Assembly (NCBI GenBank): GCA_035535495.1
Contig: DATLQA010000029.1
Location: 1-64,000, forward strand
Reading direction: 5' to 3'
DNA from: DASUZB01 sp035535495
Lineage (GTDB): Bacteria > Actinomycetota > CALGFH01
Length of the DNA stretch: 64,000 nt
Of the stretch, positions 33,380-42,002 are shown one piece after another. Position 1 is the first letter of the stretch. Every line of letters starts with the position of its first letter. The position numbers and the translations under genes are program-made. A model generated the notes under the pieces. The model worked only from the letters and a program-made list of their open reading frames with translations. It was not told the origin of the DNA and did no database searches.

Positions 33380-33416
33380 GGTGGCCCTGCGCCGCCGAAT
33401 GCGGCTCCGGGCCACC
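33380..33416 (-). promoter_or_regulatory. Structured leader element upstream of the M23 gene
   Basis: A two-part stem: outer GGTGGCCC/GGGCCACC (8 bp), a symmetric 3x3 internal loop (GGA/GCA), inner GCCGC/GCGGC (5 bp) and a 5-nt loop ATTCG. It lies 27 nt before the M23 start. The order of landmarks does not match the c-di-AMP (ydaO) riboswitch that often precedes wall hydrolases. Since it lies in a divergent gap it could instead act as an operator or serve the dinB side. Confidence 0.4.
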
Positions 33417-33493
33417 TCCCTGACACCGACGGCCGAACCACGATCCTACGACGACCCACCGAGGCGGTGGTGGAGGTGTGCGAACCTGTCGGC

Positions 33494-34891
33494 ATGCGGG
33501 ACGAGCGCGCGGCACCCGGCCGCCGGGCCCGGCCGCCGGAGGCGGGACCGCCGGGCCGGATCCGGCCGACCGGCGAGGTGGTCGTCGGCGGCGCGCCCGT
33601 GCCCGCCGCCGACCTCGACGCGCTCGCCACCCTCCACGCCGACCTCGACGCCTTCTACGCCAGCGTCGAGGTGATCAAGGACCCCTCGCTGGCCGGGCGG
33701 CCCCTGCTGGTCGGCGGGATCGGCGCCCGCGGCGTGGTCACCTCCGCCTCCTACGAGGCCAGGGCGTTCGGCTGCCGCAACGCCATGCCGATGGCGCGTG
33801 CCAGGGCGCTCTGCCCGAGCGCGGCCGCCCTGCCGCCCGACTTCGCCACCTACCGGACCTACTCCCGGCGGGTCCTGCGCATCTTCCGCGACGTCACCCC
33901 GCTGGTCGAGCCGCTCGCCCTCGACGAGGCGTTCCTCGACGTGGCGGGGGCGCGCCGGCTCTTCGGCGACGCCGTGGCCATCGCCAGGCTGCTGCGGGCG
34001 CGAGTGGCCGGCGAGGTCGGCCTCCCCCTCACCGTCGGCGTGGCCGCCAACAAGTTCCTGGCCAAGCTGGCCACCACCCGCGGCAAGCCGGACGGCCTGC
34101 TGGTGGTCCCGCCGAGCCGCAGCCTCGACTTCCTGCACCCGCTGCCGGTGGACGCGCTCTGGGGAGCCGGCCAGGCGACCATCGCCGTGCTCGCCCGCTA
34201 CGGCCTGCGCACCGTCGGCGAGGTGGCCAGGACCCCGAGGGACACCCTCGAGGCCGCGCTCGGGGCGGCCGTCGGCGCCCAGCTCCACGAGCTGGCGTGG
34301 GGTCGCGACGCCCGCTCGGTGGAGCCCTATGAGGCGGCCAAGTCGATCGGCTCGGAGGAGACCTTCGCCAGCGACATCGACGACCCCGACGCGCTCGCCC
34401 GCGAGGTGCTGCGCTGCTCCACCAGGGTCGGCCGCCGGCTCCGCGAGGCCGGCCTGACCGGCCGGACGGTGACCCTCAAGCTCCGCTACGCCGACTTCAA
34501 GACGATCACCAGGGCGCGGACCCTGCCCGACCCGACCGACGTGGACGCCGACATCCACCGGGTCGCGGCCGACCTGCTCGCCCGCCTCCGGCTCGGCCGG
34601 GTGCCGGTGCGCCTGATCGGCGTCACCGTCTCCAACCTCAGCGACCTGGCGGCACCGACCCAGCTGCGGTTCGGCCAGGACCGGCCCGGCTGGGCGGCGG
34701 CGGTGCGTGCCGCCGACGCGGTCAGGGCCCGCTTCGGCGACGGCGCGCTCGACCTCGCCTCGCTGGCCGACGACGCCCCCGACGAAGCCTTCCGGGAGGC
34801 CCGCGACGCCCCACGGGTCCGCCGCGAGGCGCTGCTGGACCCTCCCGCCCCGCCGCGGCCCGGGCGGCGGGATGGGCGGCCGCGGCGCTAG
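33494..34891 (+). CDS. dinB: DNA polymerase IV (Y family)
   Basis: A 465-aa translesion polymerase. Catalytic motifs: DLDAFYASVE near residue 50 and ALDEAFLDVAG near 141 (usually S-x-D-E), giving all three acidic residues; the thumb/HhH region has GWGRVGEVA-like RYGLRTVGEVARTP, and the little-finger domain follows (KSIGSEETF...RVRLIGVTVSNL). The normal beta-clamp motif near the C-terminus is not obvious; RFGDGALDLASL may be a variant. I used ATG 33494; in-frame GTGs at 33467 and 33476 are alternatives. No LexA/SOS box was recognised upstream. Confidence 0.9.
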   Translation: MRDERAAPGRRARPPEAGPPGRIRPTGEVVVGGAPVPAADLDALATLHADLDAFYASVEVIKDPSLAGRPLLVGGIGARGVVTSASYEARAFGCRNAMPMARARALCPSAAALPPDFATYRTYSRRVLRIFRDVTPLVEPLALDEAFLDVAGARRLFGDAVAIARLLRARVAGEVGLPLTVGVAANKFLAKLATTRGKPDGLLVVPPSRSLDFLHPLPVDALWGAGQATIAVLARYGLRTVGEVARTPRDTLEAALGAAVGAQLHELAWGRDARSVEPYEAAKSIGSEETFASDIDDPDALAREVLRCSTRVGRRLREAGLTGRTVTLKLRYADFKTITRARTLPDPTDVDADIHRVAADLLARLRLGRVPVRLIGVTVSNLSDLAAPTQLRFGQDRPGWAAAVRAADAVRARFGDGALDLASLADDAPDEAFREARDAPRVRREALLDPPAPPRPGRRDGRPRR

Positions 34892-34930
34892 GCTGGCGGC
34901 CCCCGTTCCCCGTAGCGCGAAGGAGCCGGC

Positions 34931-35716
34931 ATGCCCGACCCCGACAGGGTCGCCTACCGCGTCCAGGACCGGGTGGCGACCGTCACGCTGTCCCGCCCAT
35001 CCAAGCTCAACGCCATGGACCGCCAGACCTTCGCCGAGCTTCAGCGCGCCGCGGGCCGGGCGGCCGAGGACCCGGAGGTGGGCGCGGTGGTGGTCACCGG
35101 CGCCGGCCGTGCCTTCTCGTCAGGGCTCGACCTGGCCGAGTTCGCCGGCATGGCGCAGGTGGACCGCGCCGAGGAGGTGGTCGGCGAGCTGCAACGCGCG
35201 ATCAGCGCCTTTGACCTGCTCCCCAAGCCGGTGGTCGCGGCGGTGAACGGCCTGGCGGTCGGTGGCGGCCTGCAGCTCGCCATCGCCTGCGACCTGCGGG
35301 TGGCCGCCGCCTCGGCGGTGTTCGCCAGCTGGGAGATGCGCTGGGCGATCGTGCCCGACCTGGGCGGCACCGAGCGCCTGCCCCGGCTGATCGGGCTCGG
35401 CAGGGCCAAGGAGCTGGTCTTCACCGGTCGCCAGCTCAACGCCCACGAGGCCGAGCGCATCGGCCTGGTGAACCGCGTCGTCCCCGACGACGAGCTCGCC
35501 CAGGCCGCCACCGACCTGGCGGCCGGCCTGGCGAGCGGCCCGACGCTCGCCCTCGGCATGGCCAAGCAGCTGCTCAACGAGGCGTTCGACCGCCGTGTCA
35601 GCGAGGGCCTGACCGCGGCACGGCGCGCCCAGCGCCTCACCCTGGCCTCCGCCGATCACGCCGAGGCGCGCACCGCCTTCGTGGAGCGCCGCCCGCCCCG
35701 CTTCACCGGCCGGTAG
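34931..35716 (+). CDS. Enoyl-CoA hydratase/isomerase family protein
   Basis: A 261-aa crotonase-fold enzyme. Signature region: RPSKLNAMD at the N-terminus, the oxyanion hole GAGRAFSSGLDLAE, and NGLAVGGGLQLAIACDLRVAA. The two catalytic glutamate positions of hydratases appear filled (WEMRWAIVPDLGGTERLPR and GRAKELVFTG), so hydration of 2-enoyl-CoA is plausible. Substrate length unknown; crotonase paralogues are many. Full length. It lies 39 bp after dinB and is otherwise isolated, with no other beta-oxidation genes nearby. Confidence 0.88.
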   Translation: MPDPDRVAYRVQDRVATVTLSRPSKLNAMDRQTFAELQRAAGRAAEDPEVGAVVVTGAGRAFSSGLDLAEFAGMAQVDRAEEVVGELQRAISAFDLLPKPVVAAVNGLAVGGGLQLAIACDLRVAAASAVFASWEMRWAIVPDLGGTERLPRLIGLGRAKELVFTGRQLNAHEAERIGLVNRVVPDDELAQAATDLAAGLASGPTLALGMAKQLLNEAFDRRVSEGLTAARRAQRLTLASADHAEARTAFVERRPPRFTGR

Positions 35717-35892
35717 CCCGCCACGCCCTGCGGTCGCGCTCCCCGCGGGGGCGGTCGCCGCTCCACCCACACGTGGTGCCGCACCACGGTCCTCCGTCGC
35801 CCGCCAACCCCAGAAGCCGCCTCCATGCCAGTTCAGCAACCCGAGCCGACCGCCACGCCGGCAAATCGTGTTGCCCACGGGGCGGTCGGTTG

Positions 35893-35922
35893 TTGTTGGG
35901 CCCCCCAGGCCCCGAGTACACT
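35893..35922 (+). promoter_or_regulatory. Possible promoter of the DUF3040 gene
   Basis: TTGTTG (35893-35898) and TACACT (35917-35922) are 18 bp apart, a fair sigma-70 match, placing a transcript start about 35 nt before the ATG at 35965. The 248-bp gap 35717-35964 holds nothing else that I could recognise. Confidence 0.4.
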
Positions 35923-35964
35923 CGCATTCGTCACCAACGGCCACGTCCCGGACGGAGCCTCGTC

Positions 35965-36387
35965 ATGCCCCTGTCCGAGCACGAGCAGCGCATCCTGGCC
36001 GAGATCGAGCGGCGCCTGCTCGAGGAAGACCCAAAGTTCGCCCACCACGTGGGCTCGACCTTCCAGGCGCACCTTTCGCGGCGCCTGAAGCTCGCTGCCG
36101 TCGGTTTCGTGGTCGGGCTGATCGTGCTCGTGGCCGGGTTCGCGCAGAACGTGGCCCTCGGCGTGGCCGGGTTCGTGATCATGCTGGTGGCCATCTTCGA
36201 GTTCGTCCGCACCCTCCGCCGCCGCGCCACGGTGGAGCAGCGGCCGCAACCGCCGGGCAAGGCCACCACCGAGACACCGCCGTCACGGCCCTCCCCGCCC
36301 TCCGGAGGCATCGATTCGTGGTGGGGCAAGATGACCGAGCGCTGGCGCCAGCGCTGGGAGGAGCGGGGCGGGCCTCCGCCGCCGTAG
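35965..36387 (+). CDS. DUF3040 membrane protein
   Basis: A 140-aa protein of the actinobacterial DUF3040 family, recognised by its start MPLSEHEQRILAEIERRLLEEDPKFA split at the first helix. Two membrane segments lie at about residues 43-62 and 66-84, followed by a disordered Pro/Thr-rich and basic tail with WGKMTERWRQRWEER. Function of the family is unknown. It ends at a strong hairpin and is convergent with the transglutaminase operon. Confidence 0.9.
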   Translation: MPLSEHEQRILAEIERRLLEEDPKFAHHVGSTFQAHLSRRLKLAAVGFVVGLIVLVAGFAQNVALGVAGFVIMLVAIFEFVRTLRRRATVEQRPQPPGKATTETPPSRPSPPSGGIDSWWGKMTERWRQRWEERGGPPPP

Positions 36388-36408
36388 CCAGCGCCACCCA
36401 CCGACTTC

Positions 36409-36439
36409 CGGGACGCCCGAGCACCTGACGGGCGTCCCG
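36409..36439. terminator. 11-bp perfect hairpin between convergent genes
   Basis: CGGGACGCCCG and CGGGCGTCCCG pair perfectly across a 9-nt loop (AGCACCTGA). It lies 21 bp after the DUF3040 stop and 49 bp beyond the stop of the convergent transglutaminase gene, so it can serve both transcripts as a bidirectional terminator. Confidence 0.7.
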
Positions 36440-36487
36440 TTCACGTGTGGGCGCGCCGCCGGCTCAAGCCGGGGTCAGGGTTGGGAT

Positions 36488-38857
36488 TCAGCGGTGCAGC
36501 GCCGGGACCTTCTCCTCCTGCGCCGCCTTGCCGTTGCGGCCGTTACGGACGAGGCGGCGGCGGGCGGAGAGCACCACCGGGTGCGGCGCGAGCAGGCTGC
36601 GCGGGCTGAGCGCCGCGATCAGGCGGCGTCGCCAGCCGAGACGGGCGGCCAGGGCGGCGCGGACCGACCGGCCGAGCCGGCGAGCGCGGTGGGCCGACTC
36701 CTCGCTGGTGCCGTCGTGGGCGTACTCCGCCGCCACGTACAGGCGGGTCAGCTCGCCCATCGGCGCGGTGGCGGCCTGGTAGTCGGGCGCCAGCCGCGCG
36801 GCATAGGCATCAGGGGTCTCGGCCAGGCGACGGCCGATGCCCGCATCCTCCGCCCAGGCGGTCACCTCCTGATACGCCTCGGCCACGGCGTCGCGCGGGC
36901 GCCTGCCCGCCCGCCGCCTGGCGACCTGGTTGCGGGCCGCCTTGACCAGCGGCACCGCGAGCACCAGCAGGACCACGGCGAGGGGAACCACCACCAGCGG
37001 CCGCCGCCAGAGCGGCCGCTGGCCACCGCCCCCCCCGAGCGCCGGGTCCAGGGACTCGTCGGGGCGCTCGAGCTGACCGACCCTGGTCGTCTGGGTCGGT
37101 CCAGAGGTGACGGTCGCGCCGGCCCCGTTGCTGGGCTGCGGGCTGGTGACGATCGGCGTCGCCGGGTTCGCGGTGGAGTAGCCCGGCACGTCCACCTGGT
37201 CCGGCCGCGGGGTCGGCTCGAAGCGGACCCAGCCGATGTTGTTGAACCAGATCTCGGGCCAGGCGTGGGCGTCGCGGGTGGTCACCTCGAAGACGTCGCC
37301 GATGCGCTGGCCCGGGGTGAAGCCGATCGCCACCCTGGCGGGCAGCCCGAGCGAGCGGGCCATCGCCGCCATTGCCGAGGCGAACTGCTCGCAGTAGCCG
37401 CGGCGGACGCTGAACAGGAAGCGGGTCAGCTGGTCCCGCCCGGTGGCCAGGTCGCCGACGGTGAGGTCGTAGGTGAACTGGCTGGAGCGGAGGTAGCGCT
37501 GCAGGTACAGGGCCTTCTGGTAGGCCGTCGGGGCGGACCGGGTGACGTCCTGGGCCAGCCTGAAGACGCGGGAGTCGAGGCCGTCGATCTGCCGGTAGCC
37601 CTCGCCTGGCTCGTTGGTGTAGTCCTGGCTGCGAACCAGGTCCTCGGGCGAGGGCAGCGGCACGGCCGACTCGACCGTGTAGCTGAAGCCCCGGCGGAAG
37701 CGGGTCTTGGTGGCCAGTCCCCGGTTGGCCAGGTTCTGCCAGACCCGCTTGTCGGTCTCGACGGTGACCGGCGCGACCGCGGCGGGCAGGTAGGCACCGG
37801 AACCGCTCCCGGCGAGCTGGTCGATCACGTACCGCTGGGTGAGCTTGTTGGTGCGTGACCCGGCGGCGACGTCCAGGGTCGAGGGGCCGCGGACGAAGGG
37901 GACCAGATCGTCCAGGCGGCCAGAGGCGAACCAGTTGGTCCCGTCGAAGCGGTCGAGGGTGAGCAGGCGCCAGTAGTCCCCGGTGGTCGCCTCCACGGTG
38001 AACATGCGGGTCTCCTCGACGGCGCGCAGGCGCGTGCGCAGGGAGACGAACGGGTTGATGCTCACCGGCGCGTCGGCCGCGACCCCGGTGCGGTAGTCAA
38101 GCAGCGGCGCCCGACCGTAACCGGGCAGGAGCCACGGCGCGCTCAGCGCGATCACGCCGGCGGCCACGGCCAGCCAGCGCCCGGTGCTGGCGGCTGGGGT
38201 GGCCGGCAGCCGCCAGCCCGACGCGGGCCGCGCCCGCGGGGTCGACACCCAGCGGCCCCAGGTGGCCAGCCGGGCGCGGCCCTCGGTGAGCAGCACGCCG
38301 GCCGCTCCCAGCAGGAACCACAGCGCGTACCAGGCGGGGCTGGAGTTGCGCACGATCGCCGGGAACACGAACAGCCCGAGCGCGGGCACCACCGCCAGCA
38401 GCGGCTGCCTGGCCCGGAAGGTGAGCCCGTCCGCCGAGGTCGCCACCGCCCACGCCCCGGCACAGGTGATCAGCAGGAACTCGCGGGTGACGTTGACCGG
38501 GGCGGCCTGGTCGACCACCCCCCGCATGGCCACCTGCGCCGCCTCGACCATCGCCTGCAGCGTGCCCGGGGTGGGGATCACCACCCAGAGGGTGTCGGGG
38601 AACAGCAGGATGCCGGCGACCACCACGAACCCGACGGCCATGCCGGCGAGCGACAGGAGCTGGCCGGCGCCGCCGCGGCGCAGCAGCGCGGCCAGGCCGA
38701 CCGCGGACAGCATCGTCAGCCAGGTCGGCAGCCACCAGGCGTTGCCCTCGTAGAGGCGGCCGACCGAGAGCGAAGCGCCGGTCAGGAGGCCGACGAGGGC
38801 GACGGTCTGTGCGACGTCGGTGTTGCGCGCCCCAGTGGCGCGGTCAGTCGATGCCAT
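36488..38857 (-). CDS. Transglutaminase-like membrane protein (TgpA family)
   Basis: A 789-aa protein. Residues about 1-225 hold six or seven membrane helices (TgpA_N), then an extracytoplasmic domain. The transglutaminase core is near 470-550, with the nucleophile Cys in RRGYCEQFASAMAAM, then His in TRDAHAWPEIWF and Asp after it, so the Cys-His-Asp triad looks complete. A further membrane helix (VVVPLAVVLLVLAVPLV) precedes a C-terminal DUF4129-like part. It is the third gene of the MoxR-DUF58-TgpA operon; it may modify surface proteins or peptidoglycan peptides. Its start (ATG 38857) lies 76 bp inside the DUF58 gene. Confidence 0.92.
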   Translation of the reverse strand: MASTDRATGARNTDVAQTVALVGLLTGASLSVGRLYEGNAWWLPTWLTMLSAVGLAALLRRGGAGQLLSLAGMAVGFVVVAGILLFPDTLWVVIPTPGTLQAMVEAAQVAMRGVVDQAAPVNVTREFLLITCAGAWAVATSADGLTFRARQPLLAVVPALGLFVFPAIVRNSSPAWYALWFLLGAAGVLLTEGRARLATWGRWVSTPRARPASGWRLPATPAASTGRWLAVAAGVIALSAPWLLPGYGRAPLLDYRTGVAADAPVSINPFVSLRTRLRAVEETRMFTVEATTGDYWRLLTLDRFDGTNWFASGRLDDLVPFVRGPSTLDVAAGSRTNKLTQRYVIDQLAGSGSGAYLPAAVAPVTVETDKRVWQNLANRGLATKTRFRRGFSYTVESAVPLPSPEDLVRSQDYTNEPGEGYRQIDGLDSRVFRLAQDVTRSAPTAYQKALYLQRYLRSSQFTYDLTVGDLATGRDQLTRFLFSVRRGYCEQFASAMAAMARSLGLPARVAIGFTPGQRIGDVFEVTTRDAHAWPEIWFNNIGWVRFEPTPRPDQVDVPGYSTANPATPIVTSPQPSNGAGATVTSGPTQTTRVGQLERPDESLDPALGGGGGQRPLWRRPLVVVPLAVVLLVLAVPLVKAARNQVARRRAGRRPRDAVAEAYQEVTAWAEDAGIGRRLAETPDAYAARLAPDYQAATAPMGELTRLYVAAEYAHDGTSEESAHRARRLGRSVRAALAARLGWRRRLIAALSPRSLLAPHPVVLSARRRLVRNGRNGKAAQEEKVPALHR

Positions 38858-40071
38858 GGCTGTTCCAGTCGGTCGCTGCGGTTCAGGGCGGCGGTGCGCC
38901 AGCCGGCGCGTTCGAGCATGGTGGCCGCCCCGGCGGCGCGGGCGTCGCCGGCGGCCAGGTCCCTGGCGGCCAGGCCGGTCCAGGTGTCGGCCCTGACCAG
39001 CATGGCGAGCGCTCCGCCGAAGCCGAGCCTCGCCCTGGCCAGGACGGCGGCCTCCTCCGGGTCGGGGATGGTGAGCACCGCGATCAGCATGCCCTCACCG
39101 GAGAGGCGGGCGAGCTGGTCGGCCATGGGCACCAGCGAGGCGCCACGGCTCGGGCCGACGGTGGCCAGGAAGTCGAGGATGGCGTCGGCCTGATCCATCC
39201 CGGTCGGCGGCACCACCCGCTCGCCGCCGTCGGTCAGCAGGGCGAGCTCGTAGCCCGAGCGGGCCAGGCGGACGGCCATCGAGGCGGTGGCCGAGATGGC
39301 CCGCTCCAGCGAGGACTGGTCGCCGTGGCCCAGGTGGGCCTGCTTGCGGAGGTCGACGGCGAGCAGGGCGCGGGCGCGCCAGGGCTGCTCCTCCTGGCGG
39401 ATCATCAGCTGGCCCCGCTTGGCCGAGGAGCGCCAGTGGACCTTGCGCAGGTCGTCGCCGTCGCGGTACTCGCGGGTGGTGTAGAACTCGTCGCCGCGGG
39501 TGAACAGCCGCCGCACCCTGGCCGCCGAGGCGCTGGCGAAGTCGCCGCCCATGCCAGGCGCCGAGAGCCCTTCGACGCGGGGGTGGATGATCACCTCGGA
39601 GGTGCCCGCCACCTCGGAGATGACCTGGGCCAGCCCGAAGGGGTCGAGCAGCCGCACCGACAGCGGGCCGATGGTGTAGCGGCCACGGGTCATGGCGGTC
39701 AGCTCGTAGTGCAGGGTCTCGTGGTCGCCGCCGGCGAGGCCGGGCACCACGAAGCGGGCGGCCGGCCCGAACTGGTAGGGGAGCTGGTCCTCGAGCAGCA
39801 GCACGCCGGTCTCGAAGCGGGCCGGGTTGTGCAGCCGCACGGTGGCCGCGATCCGGCTGCCGACCGTCGCCCGCAGCGGCCGCACCGAGCGGGTGCAGGT
39901 CAGCCGGTAGCGGCCGAACCGCACCACCAGCCAGGCGCCGAGCGGGAGCACCAGCGCGGCCACGGCCAGCATGAACAGCTCAGGCACGCCGGTGAGCAGA
40001 CCCACCAGCCAGAGCGCCACCGCGGCGGCGCCGAACCCGAACGCTCTCGGGGTGAAGGTGCGCCAGCCCAC
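38782..40071 (-). CDS. DUF58 domain protein
   Basis: A 429-aa protein with two N-terminal membrane helices (about 10-48), a beta-rich middle and the DUF58 core (FTTREYRDGDDLRKVHWRSSAKRG split around residue 200), part of a von Willebrand factor A-like fold. In MoxR systems this partner is thought to bind metal and act with the AAA+ chaperone. The start GTG 40071 follows GAGGAG lying in the end of moxR. Its last 76 bp overlap the transglutaminase gene in another frame; the tail ATPTSHRPSPSSAS is low-complexity. Confidence 0.9.
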   Translation of the reverse strand: MGWRTFTPRAFGFGAAAVALWLVGLLTGVPELFMLAVAALVLPLGAWLVVRFGRYRLTCTRSVRPLRATVGSRIAATVRLHNPARFETGVLLLEDQLPYQFGPAARFVVPGLAGGDHETLHYELTAMTRGRYTIGPLSVRLLDPFGLAQVISEVAGTSEVIIHPRVEGLSAPGMGGDFASASAARVRRLFTRGDEFYTTREYRDGDDLRKVHWRSSAKRGQLMIRQEEQPWRARALLAVDLRKQAHLGHGDQSSLERAISATASMAVRLARSGYELALLTDGGERVVPPTGMDQADAILDFLATVGPSRGASLVPMADQLARLSGEGMLIAVLTIPDPEEAAVLARARLGFGGALAMLVRADTWTGLAARDLAAGDARAAGAATMLERAGWRTAALNRSDRLEQPWHRLTAPLGRATPTSHRPSPSSAS

Positions 40072-40077
40072 GGCGGG

Positions 40078-41061
<984 letters not shown>

Positions 41062-41095
41062 CCGGGGGCTCCTTTCATGCCGGATCTACCCACCG

Positions 41096-41101
41096 ATTGT
41101 A
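41096..41101 (-). promoter_or_regulatory. Possible -10 of the moxR operon
   Basis: Minus-strand TACAAT about 35 nt before the moxR GTG start, matching the sigma-70 -10 in five of six positions. The -35 is poor, so an activator or another sigma factor may be needed. Confidence 0.35.
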
Positions 41102-41177
41102 GAAGCGTGGCGCTGGCTGCGGGCGGTCGGGCGGGTGCGGGCCGGCTAAGGATTGGGTGAGTATGCTTCGGGTGGTC

Positions 41178-41843
41178 ATGCCTTCCGCACCAGAGACCCG
41201 CGCCAAACTGCTGGCCGCCGCCCGGCAGGCCTTCGCCGACCTGGGCTACGGCAAGGCCCGGGTGGAGGACGTGGTGGCCCGCGCCGGGGTCGGCCACGGC
41301 ACCTTCTACGCCTACTTCCCCAACAAGCGGGCCGCGCTGGCCGCCCTCATCCACGAGAACGCGGCCACCCTGGTCGGCCTGGCCGGCCAGCCGTGGGGCG
41401 CCCCCCGGCGCCCGCGGCGCACCGGCGGGGCGTCGGGCAAGTCCCCGCCCGTCCCCACCGCGAACCAGGTGCGGGACAGCCTGGTCGCGGTGCTCGGCGG
41501 GCTGGCCGATCTGTACGACGCCGACGCGGACCTGATCGTGCTCTGGACCGAGGCGTCCATGCGCGACCCCGAGCTCGGCCGGGTGCTCGACGAGGTGCGG
41601 CGGCAGTTCGCCAAGCGCGTGGCCCGCAACATCGAGCGGGCGGCCGCCCAGGGGCTCACCCGCCCGGTCGACGCCCACACCGCGGCGACCGCCCTGGCCG
41701 CGATGGCCGAGCAGACCCTGTTCCTGCGCGCCGTCCGCAAGGAGCCACTGGACCGGGACACCACCGTGCAGACCCTCGCCGACCTCTGGTACCACGCCCT
41801 GTACCGCGAGCAACCGGGCGATCCGGACGGTTCCACGCAGTAG
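41178..41843 (+). CDS. TetR-family transcriptional regulator
   Basis: A 221-aa regulator. The HTH at about residues 8-52 reads KLLAAARQAFADLGYGKARVEDVVARAGVG with GTFYAYFPNKRAALAALI, typical of TetR. A Pro/Arg-rich loop (WGAPRRPRRTGGASGKS) is inserted between HTH and the C-terminal ligand domain. The start is uncertain among GTG 41157, ATG 41163 and ATG 41178; the last gives the usual short N-terminus. It is divergent from moxR, which is a candidate target along with itself. Confidence 0.87.
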   Translation: MPSAPETRAKLLAAARQAFADLGYGKARVEDVVARAGVGHGTFYAYFPNKRAALAALIHENAATLVGLAGQPWGAPRRPRRTGGASGKSPPVPTANQVRDSLVAVLGGLADLYDADADLIVLWTEASMRDPELGRVLDEVRRQFAKRVARNIERAAAQGLTRPVDAHTAATALAAMAEQTLFLRAVRKEPLDRDTTVQTLADLWYHALYREQPGDPDGSTQ

Positions 41844-42002
41844 GTCTGACCTCGTTCTCCGCACGCTCTGCCCGGTTCGTCCCGGCCCACCCGGTTGCCG
41901 GTCGCCTCCGGGCTGCGCGTCGCGGTACGGTTGCGCCAGTTCGAGCACTGCTGCCGGGGTAACCGGCGGTGCAGGTGACATCGGACTACGAAGGGAGGGG
42001 GC

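Noticed and set aside
33380..33416. A c-di-AMP (ydaO-type) riboswitch before the M23 gene
   Set aside because: The conserved landmark segments of that class are not recognisable; only a simple two-tier stem is seen.
33440..33494. A LexA/SOS box upstream of dinB
   Set aside because: CGAAC occurs at about 33480, but the matching GTTCG half at the right spacing is absent.
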